Of a DNA stretch of 6,261 bases, positions 1 to 5,268 are shown piece after piece. Both the position numbers and the translations under genes were made by a program. The notes beneath the pieces are model-generated. The model made no database searches. It was not told the origin of the DNA and saw only the letters and a list, made by a program, of their open reading frames with translations. This DNA is from an uncultured Candidatus Melainabacteria bacterium (lineage in GTDB: Bacteria; Cyanobacteriota; Vampirovibrionia; Gastranaerophilales; Gastranaerophilaceae). Location: NCBI GenBank assembly GCA_937891325.1, contig CALAFU010000037.1:1-6261 (forward strand), read 5' to 3'. Each line of letters opens with the position of its first letter. Position 1 is the first letter of the stretch.

Positions 1-138
1 GACCGTGTCTTCTATCTCTCCTGTTGCTTCTGCCGCCATTATGGCATCACTAACGTCTTGAGTTGCTTCCAATACAGCCTTTAGTGCTTCCAACTCTGCT
101 GGAAATAAGCTAATTTTAGCCATGTCTGTAACGTTCAA
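1..138 (-). CDS. Unrecognised protein, N-terminal 46 residues (runs off left edge)
   Basis: An open frame enters from the left edge and is read on the minus strand for 46 codons without a stop. The protein begins MNVTDMAKISLFPAELEALK if it starts at the TTG at 138. That start is chosen because AAAAGGAG lies 6 nt upstream of the TTG (at 145-152), whereas the in-frame ATG at 123 would be 21 nt from it. The visible part is rich in Ala and Glu, looks helical and soluble, and has no signal peptide or membrane segment. I do not recognise a family. It has its own -10 box, so it is probably a separate transcription unit from the membrane protein gene upstream of it. The reading frame and start are fairly secure, but the function is unknown. 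Confidence 0.6.
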   Translation of the reverse strand, partial: MNVTDMAKISLFPAELEALKAVLEATQDVSDAIMAAEATGEIEDTV

Positions 139-144
139 GTGCTA

Positions 145-152
145 CTCCTTTT
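145..152 (-). promoter_or_regulatory. Ribosome binding site that selects a TTG start
   Basis: AAAAGGAG on the minus strand sits 6 nt before the TTG at 138 and 21 nt before the first in-frame ATG at 123. Normal spacing is about 5-9 nt, so it supports the TTG as initiation codon. Confidence 0.6.
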
Positions 153-160
153 GTTAGTAT

Positions 161-166
161 ATTATA
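161..166 (-). promoter_or_regulatory. Putative -10 box for the left-edge gene
   Basis: A perfect TATAAT on the minus strand lies in a run of alternating T and A, 22 nt upstream of the TTG start. A transcript beginning about 7 nt downstream would have a leader of roughly 15 nt containing the ribosome site. No good -35 hexamer is visible: the base run at 184-189 reads AGGTCA. The AT-rich context makes a chance match possible. Confidence 0.4.
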
Positions 167-262
167 TATATACCCTAAGCATGTGACCTTGAAACCTTTA
201 ATTAAGAAACATGTCATTGTTGTAATAAAACTTTTTATTGTCTTTTTGACGGTTAATTTTGA

Positions 263-751
263 CTATTTGATTTCAAAATCAACGCTTTCATTGCTTTCTT
301 TTTTTAGACCTGTCAAAAGTTCATAAACATAAGATGTTGCAAGTCCTGCAAAAGCATTCATTAATGCGCTTAATAAGGCAACAAAGAAAACTAATAATAA
401 CAATACAATGAAACTTCCAAAACTGTTAAAGAAGTATTTAAAGAAGAAGTGAGATTGTAATGCGCCTAACGGAATAAATCCTAAAATTAAGTTGATTGGT
501 GTGTAAACAACAGATGCTGCAACAAATGAAACAAAACCAATTACACCGCCTAAAATAGCGCCTTCTCTCATATCAAAAATACCGATTAGGTTTTCGCGTT
601 TCATATAAACTAATACAACAGGAGCTAAGCAAATTACTAAAATTGTAATTGAAAAAATATTTATAAATGGGATTAGTGATAAAAATCCTAAAGCTCCGCC
701 TGCAATAGCTGCTAAAATAGCAATTTGTTTTAATAATAATTCGTTAATCAT
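263..751 (-). CDS. Small multi-pass membrane protein of unknown function
   Basis: A 162-residue, strongly hydrophobic protein starting MINELLLKQI. The ATG at 751 is preferred over an upstream in-frame TTG at 787 because AAAGGA lies 7 nt before it and the longer form would overlap ruvC. Hydrophobic stretches lie at about residues 8-30, 33-50, 63-92 and 112-145, suggesting four or more inner-membrane segments and a charged C-terminal tail (KKESNESVDFEIK). Residues 15-27 and 65-77 share the pattern AIxGGxxGFxSxx exactly 50 residues apart, which suggests an internal duplication. No catalytic motif or known family is apparent. The gene follows ruvC after 11 nt, and its ribosome site overlaps the ruvC stop codon, so the two are probably co-transcribed and translationally coupled. 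Nothing ties it functionally to recombination. Confidence 0.75.
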   Translation of the reverse strand: MINELLLKQIAILAAIAGGALGFLSLIPFINIFSITILVICLAPVVLVYMKRENLIGIFDMREGAILGGVIGFVSFVAASVVYTPINLILGFIPLGALQSHFFFKYFFNSFGSFIVLLLLVFFVALLSALMNAFAGLATSYVYELLTGLKKESNESVDFEIK

Positions 752-758
752 AATATTT

Positions 759-764
759 TCCTTT
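759..764 (-). promoter_or_regulatory. Ribosome binding site overlapping the ruvC stop codon
   Basis: AAAGGA on the minus strand is 7 nt before the ATG at 751 and shares bases with the ruvC TAA at 763-765 (TAAAGGA). It fixes the start of the membrane protein and suggests that ribosomes finishing ruvC help initiate it. Confidence 0.65.
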
Positions 765-1248
765 ATTTTGTAATCAAGTCTCTGCAATTTCTAGTGTGAC
801 AAATAGCAATTGCGATTGAGTCTATTGTATCATCTAATTTTGGTAAGTCATCACGCCCAAGGGCGATTTTTACCATTTGTTCAACTTCCTTTTTGCTAGC
901 TCTACCAAATCCTGTAAGCACTTGCTTAACTTCCATTGGTGTGTATTCGTAGGTTTTTACCCCGAATTTTTCAAGAGCCATAAGGATTACGCCACGAGCT
1001 TCTGCAACAGGCATAATCGTTGTTTGGTTTTTGAAGTAAAAAAGTTTTTCCATTGATGCAATGTCTGGTGAATATTTTTCGATTATTTGAGAAATATCTT
1101 GAAAAATTTCATATAATCTAGATGCATCAGATTTGCCTTTTTCTGTCTGTATTGAGCCTGATGCAAGCAAATTCAAGTTTGTACCGTCAAAATCAACGAT
1201 ACTATAACCGACAATTGCCATACCTGGATCAATACCTAGAATCTTCAT
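763..1248 (-). CDS. ruvC: Crossover junction endodeoxyribonuclease RuvC
   Basis: RuvC is the homodimeric endonuclease that cuts Holliday junctions, working with the RuvAB branch-migration motor in recombination and repair. The 161-residue protein opens with MKILGIDPGMAIVGYSIVDF, the RNase H-like first strand bearing the catalytic Asp7. Glu67 in the SMEKLF segment and Asp140 and Asp143 in KLDDTIDSIAIAICH complete the expected acidic cluster. The segment AEARGVILMAL is also typical, as is TPMEVKQVLTGFGRASKKEV, which resembles cyanobacterial RuvC. The length is close to the usual 160-175. The ATG at 1248 is chosen because homology begins there. An upstream in-frame TTG at 1293 would translate the promoter into unrelated sequence. 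No Shine-Dalgarno site precedes the ATG; instead a promoter places the transcript start on the ATG itself. ruvA and ruvB are not in the window. Confidence 0.96.
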   Translation of the reverse strand: MKILGIDPGMAIVGYSIVDFDGTNLNLLASGSIQTEKGKSDASRLYEIFQDISQIIEKYSPDIASMEKLFYFKNQTTIMPVAEARGVILMALEKFGVKTYEYTPMEVKQVLTGFGRASKKEVEQMVKIALGRDDLPKLDDTIDSIAIAICHTRNCRDLITK

Positions 1249-1254
1249 ATAATC

Positions 1255-1282
1255 ATTATAACAGTGTTTTTTATAATGGCAA
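1255..1282 (-). promoter_or_regulatory. ruvC promoter predicting a leaderless mRNA
   Basis: On the minus strand, TTGCCA (1277-1282, 5 of 6 to the -35 consensus) is followed by a 16-nt spacer and a perfect TATAAT (1255-1260). The latter is preceded by TG plus one base, an extended -10. Six bases separate the -10 box from the ATG at 1248, so the +1 expected from standard geometry is the A of the start codon. No ribosome site exists between them. The elements are visible directly; the leaderless start is an inference. Confidence 0.7.
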
Positions 1283-1305
1283 TGATTTAACAAAAATAAA
1301 GAGAG

Positions 1306-1344
1306 AAAGTTATGTTAACTTTTGTAAAGTGTCAAAATGACACT
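1306..1344. promoter_or_regulatory. Two tandem 17-bp dyads, putative operators
   Basis: AAAGTTA-TGT-TAACTTT (1306-1322) and AGTGTCA-AAA-TGACACT (1328-1344) are both perfect 7-bp inverted repeats with 3-nt centres. Their centres, 1314 and 1336, are 22 bp apart, about two helical turns. Both fit the half-site ANNGTYA. Neither is followed by a T-run, so they do not look like terminators. They sit between the ruvC promoter and the plus-strand small RNA promoter, about 66 and 88 bp upstream of the predicted ruvC start. A dimeric regulator binding side by side is plausible, but no specific regulator is recognised. Confidence 0.45.
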
Positions 1345-1392
1345 AATAACAATAAATGAGGGAAACCGCATAAAGTTTATAAAACAAAAAGG

Positions 1393-1421
1393 TTGACTTT
1401 ATAATCTTTATATGCAATAAT
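1393..1421 (+). promoter_or_regulatory. Plus-strand promoter for a candidate small RNA
   Basis: TTGACT (1393-1398) and AATAAT (1416-1421), each 5 of 6 to consensus, are 17 nt apart, and TGC immediately before the second makes it an extended -10. Transcription would start near 1428. No plus-strand protein gene follows before the T-run terminator at 1539-1565. Confidence 0.5.
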
Positions 1422-1427
1422 TAAATT

Positions 1428-1565
1428 GTGCTTTAAAAGTGTAGATTAAACACTAAATGCATTACATTTACCCTAAAAACAAATATAAACTCCTAAATAA
1501 TAAACACTAAAAAGAGACCATTAGGATGCAGAAAACACACACTCAGTAAATGAGTGTTTTTTTTT
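1428..1565 (+). ncRNA. Candidate intergenic small RNA, about 138 nt
   Basis: The candidate is defined by a good sigma-70-type promoter upstream and a hairpin plus T-run at its 3' end, with no convincing coding sequence between them. The longest ATG frame noted, 1457-1510, has 17 codons and no ribosome site. The RNA would be rich in A and C. It carries a 5-bp stem near its 5' end (AGTGT/ACACT, 1438-1454), a possible 6-bp pairing of TCCTAA (1491-1496) with TTAGGA (1521-1526), and two identical copies of TAAACACTAAA at 1447 and 1501. It lies head-to-head with ruvC and ends 12 bases before the DUF2400 stop codon. It does not resemble tmRNA, 6S, SRP or RNase P RNA in any way I can see. The exact 5' end is estimated. 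Confidence 0.4.
1539..1565 (+). terminator. Rho-independent terminator, stronger on the plus strand
   Basis: ACACTCA (1539-1545), loop GTAAA and TGAGTGT (1551-1557) form a perfect 7-bp stem followed by eight T residues (1558-1565) on the plus strand. On the minus strand the same stem is followed by GTGTTTTC, a poor T-run, so it would only weakly stop the tadA-DUF2400 operon that reads toward it. The orientation therefore points to a plus-strand transcript, which supports the small RNA call. Confidence 0.7.
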
Positions 1566-1576
1566 GCTATAAAATT

Positions 1577-2320
1577 TTATCGAATGGGGTGAGTAATTCC
1601 ATAGCCAAATAGTGCAAAGTCATATTTTGCTGGGTCGTTAGTATCAAATTTTTTCAAGTTGTTTGTAAGTTCTAAAACTGCCTTATAATCGTTTGAGTTA
1701 CGTGTCAAAAGTCCCATTTCTCGAGACATTCTAGCAACGTGTGTATCAAAAGGGATTACAAGTTTTGAGGTTGGAATAAAATCCCACACAGCTAAATCTA
1801 CCGGCGGTTTTCTTATCATCCAACGCAAAAACATATTTAATCGCTTTAAAGTTCCTCCCTTTTTAGGGTTAGGAACAAGGTGATAATACCCTTGAGTTAG
1901 ATCACAATCATTATAAAAATAGTTGCAAACTGCTTGTAGCATGGGTATTGTATCGCCGTCATAATTGCTTTCAAATAACCATTTTAAAGATTTTTTGTTT
2001 TTATATAAGTTGCTTAGTTTTTTGAAAAAGTTTGCAAAATCAGGCTCTTTTGTAAATCTATAATTGTAATCGCCAAGCATTTTAGGCTCAAAGTTCACTA
2101 CAAAGTCGTAAGGTTTGTAATCAATAAGTTTTAAAAGCTCATCAATTTTTCTCAAGATAACTTTTCTATTTCCATAAGCGATGCAAGATGCTAAAAATCC
2201 TGCAATTGTGATATCTTCCTCGTTTGTAAATTTGTGAGGAAATTGAATAGGGTCATCTTTAATAAAACTAGAGGTTTCGTACTGTTCGACAAGAGCGTCT
2301 AATTCTTCTTTTGTAATCAT
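1577..2320 (-). CDS. TIGR02757/DUF2400 family protein, HhH-GPD-like
   Basis: A 247-residue soluble protein recognised as the TIGR02757/DUF2400 family by three blocks: KRLNMFLRWMIRK (159-171), WDFIPTSKLVIPFDTHVARM (179-198) and DPAKYDFALFGYG (229-241). The family is related to the helix-hairpin-helix DNA glycosylase fold. The Asp192-Thr-His block corresponds to the region where glycosylases keep their catalytic Asp, but no reaction has been firmly assigned as far as I know. The length matches family members of about 250 residues, so the gene looks intact. Its ATG overlaps the tadA stop codon by 4 nt (ATGA). AAAGG in the end of tadA, 5 nt before the ATG, provides a ribosome site. It is the last gene of the four-gene operon. 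A role in nucleic acid repair or modification is inference. Confidence 0.88.
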   Translation of the reverse strand: MITKEELDALVEQYETSSFIKDDPIQFPHKFTNEEDITIAGFLASCIAYGNRKVILRKIDELLKLIDYKPYDFVVNFEPKMLGDYNYRFTKEPDFANFFKKLSNLYKNKKSLKWLFESNYDGDTIPMLQAVCNYFYNDCDLTQGYYHLVPNPKKGGTLKRLNMFLRWMIRKPPVDLAVWDFIPTSKLVIPFDTHVARMSREMGLLTRNSNDYKAVLELTNNLKKFDTNDPAKYDFALFGYGITHPIR

Positions 2321-2742
2321 CTTAGCCTTTCAAAGAAACTGTTTAAAATATTATCACAATATTGCTCATAAATTCCACCGTAAACCTTCATTTTTGATTT
2401 ATGTAGTGTTCTTAAATCAATAGCAGAACCTAATGCGCCGTATTGTTTGTCATAAGAGCCAAAATATAAGTTTTTAATGCGTGATTGAATTATTGCAGAG
2501 GCACACATTGGGCAAGGTTCAAGAGTTACGTACATATCGCAATCATCAAGTCTCCAACGTCGTAAACCCTCTTGAGCCATTTTTAAGGCTAGAATTTCTG
2601 CATGGGCTGTTGCATCGTGTAATTCTTCTTTTTTATTATGAGCAAAAGCAATTATTTCGCCATTTTTAACAATGACAGCACCAACGGGAATTTCATTTTT
2701 TGTTTGTAGTGCAACTTCAATTGCATCTTGCATAAATTTCAT
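2317..2742 (-). CDS. tadA: tRNA-specific adenosine deaminase TadA
   Basis: TadA is the zinc deaminase that converts wobble A34 to inosine in tRNA-Arg(ACG), allowing one tRNA to read several CGN codons; it is normally essential. The 141-residue protein shows the cytidine deaminase-fold signature: His47-Ala-Glu49 (zinc ligand and proton shuttle) and Pro76-Cys77-Pro-Met-Cys80 (two further zinc ligands). TadA-type flanks are also present (IPVGAVIVKNGEII, and LYFGSYDKQYGALGSAIDL). It is slightly short at the N-terminus compared with the common 150-160 residues. No earlier start is possible, because the kinase stop codon is 11 nt upstream. AAGG lies 6 nt before the ATG. A related deaminase such as guanine deaminase is less likely given these motifs. 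No separate promoter is visible, so it appears to be transcribed with the two-component genes. Confidence 0.94.
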   Translation of the reverse strand: MKFMQDAIEVALQTKNEIPVGAVIVKNGEIIAFAHNKKEELHDATAHAEILALKMAQEGLRRWRLDDCDMYVTLEPCPMCASAIIQSRIKNLYFGSYDKQYGALGSAIDLRTLHKSKMKVYGGIYEQYCDNILNSFFERLR

Positions 2743-2753
2743 AACTTGCCTTA

Positions 2754-4469
2754 TTATTTTTGATTGTTGAATAGAGGAAGTGTTACATCAACTTTGAAAC
2801 CAACTTCATCTGTTGAAGAAATTTTAATTGTACCGTTCATCGCTTCAACAAGACCTTTAACGATAAATAGTCCTAAACCTGTACCACGAGTGCTTCTTGT
2901 CGTTTTGTCATCAATTCTGATAAATTTGCCAAATAATGTTTCAAGTTTTTCTTGTGGAATTTTGTCACATTGGTTAGAAACTGTTATTGTGGCTTCTTTT
3001 TCGTCATAAGAACCTGAAATTATAATCGGAGTGTCCTCTTTTGAGTATTTAACTGCGTTTTCAACCAAGTTTACAATAGCTTGTTCGGCTCTGTCTTTGT
3101 CAGCTATTACAAGAGGAAAATCTTCTGGCACTTCGTCTCTGATTTCTCGTTCTTGTGCATTTTTTACAAGAGTAATTGAAGATGAAACAGTGTCTGAAAT
3201 CCAAACAGGTTCTAAAGAAACTCTGATTCTTGCGCGCTCAATATCAGGAATAACTAATAAATCTTCAATAAGTCGTTTAAGTCGTTCTGATTGACGTTTG
3301 ATTGTCCTTAACGATTTTACTCGAGTTTCTTCATCAATAGTAATATCAGTTCTTAAAAGTCTTGATGTGTAACCTTGAATACTTGTTAGCGGAGTTCTTA
3401 ACTCGTGGCTTACTGTATCAATTAAGTTTGAACGGAATTCATTAAGTTGTTCTAATTTAACGTTTTGCTCTTTTAATTGTAAATAAGATTTATGAATTTC
3501 CGATGCCATTTTATTGAATTCTGATGTTAAGAACACAATTTCGTAAGGGGTGAAAATACTCTTTAGTAGACGAATACGTCTTTCATAACTACCTTTTGAC
3601 ATCGCCATAATCCCTTTAAATAATTGGCGAATGTTGATGTACATAAAATAAATATATAAGGCAACTACTATGAAAATGCTTAGTGCAGAGGCAAATACAG
3701 CCATTAAAAGTTTAATTCTACTATCGTTGATTGTGTTTCGTGTAATTTTTTCAGTTGTGTTTACCAAAATCATTACATCAGGCTTTGTTTTATGAATATA
3801 TGCTAATGGTTGGTCTTTTAAGTCACCATAAATTACAACGTTGTTGTCGGTTATTTTTTCTGGTATTAAATCAACTGATTGTTTGTAAATTTCCTCACTG
3901 AATTTATGTGAAGCGATTAATTTGCCTGTTGAATCAAGAACATAAATTTGTCTTGCGTTATCTTCTAATGATTTAAAAAGGTGCTTGTTAAGATCTTCAT
4001 TTCTGAAGGTTGCAACCAAATATTGATTATCTTTTGTTGGTACTGTGATTGTAAATTTGTTATTGGCTTTATTTTCAACATCAAGTCTTTCGGCATCTTC
4101 TTCTTTTGATACAAGTTGTAAGTTGTCATAACTTGCAAAAGTATTTTGAATAGTTTTTATATAGTCTTTTTTAGACTCTTGAGATGGAAAATAATTTAGT
4201 GCAATACTAATTTGTTCAAGTTCATTTGTTGCGGTTCGAGCAAAAATATCAACCTCGTTTGAAACAACATTTGCAACAAGTTCTGCAGATTCTGTAAGTT
4301 GTCTTCTCATTGCGTGTTTGTTGATGTTGTTGATAACAATACCACTAACAATCATCGGAATTAATACAGCAATAAAAAGTACAATCAAAATTTGTTCTGC
4401 AATTTTCAATCGTTTTGGTTGTATTAATTTTCTAATTTTATTTAATTTTCGTAGTGCGTTCTTATTCAT
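2754..4469 (-). CDS. Membrane sensor histidine kinase
   Basis: A 571-residue inner-membrane sensor that should autophosphorylate and pass phosphate to the regulator encoded just upstream. A basic N-terminus precedes transmembrane segment 1 (about 27-47). Then come about 200 extracytoplasmic residues, with a Cache-like strand (RQIYVLDSTGKLIASHKF, 173-190), transmembrane segment 2 (about 252-277), a HAMP linker (about 278-330) and a short coiled coil. The H-box SHELRTP follows with phospho-acceptor His355. The ATPase domain has the N-box NLVENAVKYS with Asn471, the F-box LFGKFIRID (512-520) and the G2 box RGTGLGLFIVKGLV (528-541). The G1 box is degenerate: VSNQCDKIP where DxGxGI is usual. No PAS domain is seen, unlike cyanobacterial NblS. 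Its ATG overlaps the regulator stop by 1 nt (TAATG), indicating translational coupling. The ligand is unknown; an envelope or small-molecule cue is an inference from the Cache-like domain. Confidence 0.93.
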   Translation of the reverse strand: MNKNALRKLNKIRKLIQPKRLKIAEQILIVLFIAVLIPMIVSGIVINNINKHAMRRQLTESAELVANVVSNEVDIFARTATNELEQISIALNYFPSQESKKDYIKTIQNTFASYDNLQLVSKEEDAERLDVENKANNKFTITVPTKDNQYLVATFRNEDLNKHLFKSLEDNARQIYVLDSTGKLIASHKFSEEIYKQSVDLIPEKITDNNVVIYGDLKDQPLAYIHKTKPDVMILVNTTEKITRNTINDSRIKLLMAVFASALSIFIVVALYIYFMYINIRQLFKGIMAMSKGSYERRIRLLKSIFTPYEIVFLTSEFNKMASEIHKSYLQLKEQNVKLEQLNEFRSNLIDTVSHELRTPLTSIQGYTSRLLRTDITIDEETRVKSLRTIKRQSERLKRLIEDLLVIPDIERARIRVSLEPVWISDTVSSSITLVKNAQEREIRDEVPEDFPLVIADKDRAEQAIVNLVENAVKYSKEDTPIIISGSYDEKEATITVSNQCDKIPQEKLETLFGKFIRIDDKTTRSTRGTGLGLFIVKGLVEAMNGTIKISSTDEVGFKVDVTLPLFNNQK

Positions 4470-5185
4470 TATTCTTCTGCAAATGGAGTTAATTTGTAAC
4501 CCACGTTTGTAACTGTGTGCAAGTATTTTGGTGCTTTTACGTTTTCTTCAATTTTGTTTCTAAGTCCACCAACGTGAACTCTCAACATTCTAACGTCTTC
4601 ATTGCTATCATAGCCCCAAACCTCATCTAGCAAGGTTGCTAGAGTTACAGCGTTGTTAAAGTGTTGCATTAAACTGTATAAAATTTCAAATTCTGTTGGT
4701 GTTAATTTTACACGTTTGTTTAGGATTGTACATTCCAAAGTGTCAGGGAATATTTGAATATCACCGACATTTAAAACTTCGTTAGATAGAGGATTTTCTT
4801 CCACAACTTGATTTCTGCGTAATAGAACTCTTATTCTTAGTAAAACTTCTTGAATATCAAAAGGTTTTACTAAATAATCATCTGCACCGTTGTCAAAACC
4901 GTCAGTTTTATCCTCGATTGTACCTTTTGCGGTAAGCATAAGGATAGGGATTGCAAGTTTTGCTTGACGAATATTTTTGCATACATCAAAACCGTTCATT
5001 TTAGGCATCATTACGTCTAAAAGAATAAGGTCGTAAGAATTGTTTAAAGCCTTGTTTAAGCCTTCTAAACCGTCTTTTGCGGTGTCAACAATATAACCAC
5101 TTTGTGCGATATCAAATTCTAGAAGTTCTCTAATTTCTTCGTCATCATCAACAATAAGAATTCTTTTTTTATTGTAATTGTCCAT
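4469..5185 (-). CDS. OmpR/PhoB-family response regulator
   Basis: A 238-residue DNA-binding regulator. The receiver domain (about 8-122) has the acidic pocket Asp13-15, phospho-acceptor Asp57 in LLDVMMPKMNG, Thr85 and Lys107 (VKPFD). A winged-helix effector domain occupies about 135-235, with LTPTEFEILYSLM, the recognition helix region VRMLRVHVGGLRNKIE, and the terminal wing TVTNVGYKL. All key residues are present, so it should accept phosphate from the kinase encoded immediately downstream. The ATG at 5185 has AGAGGA 5 nt upstream. It is the first gene of the operon, with a well-formed promoter in the divergent region. The receiver resembles many cyanobacterial and Gram-positive regulators. 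The recognition segment differs from classical RpaB (VVDVHISRLRAKLE), so orthology with RpaB is not claimed. Confidence 0.95.
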   Translation of the reverse strand: MDNYNKKRILIVDDDEEIRELLEFDIAQSGYIVDTAKDGLEGLNKALNNSYDLILLDVMMPKMNGFDVCKNIRQAKLAIPILMLTAKGTIEDKTDGFDNGADDYLVKPFDIQEVLLRIRVLLRRNQVVEENPLSNEVLNVGDIQIFPDTLECTILNKRVKLTPTEFEILYSLMQHFNNAVTLATLLDEVWGYDSNEDVRMLRVHVGGLRNKIEENVKAPKYLHTVTNVGYKLTPFAEE

Positions 5186-5190
5186 ACATA

Positions 5191-5196
5191 TCCTCT
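5191..5196 (-). promoter_or_regulatory. Ribosome binding site of the response regulator
   Basis: AGAGGA on the minus strand lies 5 nt before the ATG at 5185 and is the clearest ribosome site of the operon. Confidence 0.7.
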
Positions 5197-5209
5197 AATT
5201 TATACAAAA

Positions 5210-5238
5210 ATTATATAAAAAAATATCTCAGCTTTCAA
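5210..5238 (-). promoter_or_regulatory. Promoter of the two-component/tadA operon
   Basis: On the minus strand TTGAAA (5233-5238, 5 of 6 to consensus), a 17-nt spacer and a perfect TATAAT (5210-5215) predict a start near 5203 and a leader of about 18 nt that contains the ribosome site. It is the only obvious promoter for the four genes from 5185 down to 1577. Confidence 0.7.
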
Positions 5239-5250
5239 GTTACCGCGTGA

Positions 5251-5268
5251 ATTGTGAGAATTTGTAAC
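5251..5268 (-). promoter_or_regulatory. HLR1-like direct repeat, putative regulator binding site
   Basis: Minus-strand GTTACAAA-TT-CTCACAAT fits the cyanobacterial RpaB box HLR1, (G/T)TTACAWW-NN-(G/T)TTACAWW. The first half matches 8 of 8 and the second 6 of 8. It lies 12 bp upstream of the -35 box of the response regulator promoter, centred near -57, a typical activator position. It is also upstream of the divergent peptidase promoter. Binding by the adjacent regulator is an inference. Confidence 0.4.

Noticed and set aside
224..239. Inverted repeat AATAAAA/TTTTATT downstream of the membrane protein gene as a terminator
   Set aside because: The loop is only 2 nt, the stem is all A-T and no T-run follows on the minus strand.
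752..787. Longer form of the membrane protein from TTG at 787
   Set aside because: It would overlap the ruvC end by 25 nt and has no ribosome site, whereas the ATG at 751 has AAAGGA at good spacing.
1272..1277. TATAAT on the plus strand as a second promoter facing the dyads
   Set aside because: No -35 hexamer at usable spacing and no TG extension; it is explained as the symmetric partner of the ruvC -10 region.
1249..1293. Longer RuvC form from TTG at 1293
   Set aside because: The extra 15 residues read through the -10 and -35 boxes and lie outside the conserved RuvC start MKILGIDPG.
1457..1510. 17-codon frame within the candidate small RNA
   Set aside because: No ribosome site precedes it, and it is short and low-complexity, so I do not call it a gene.
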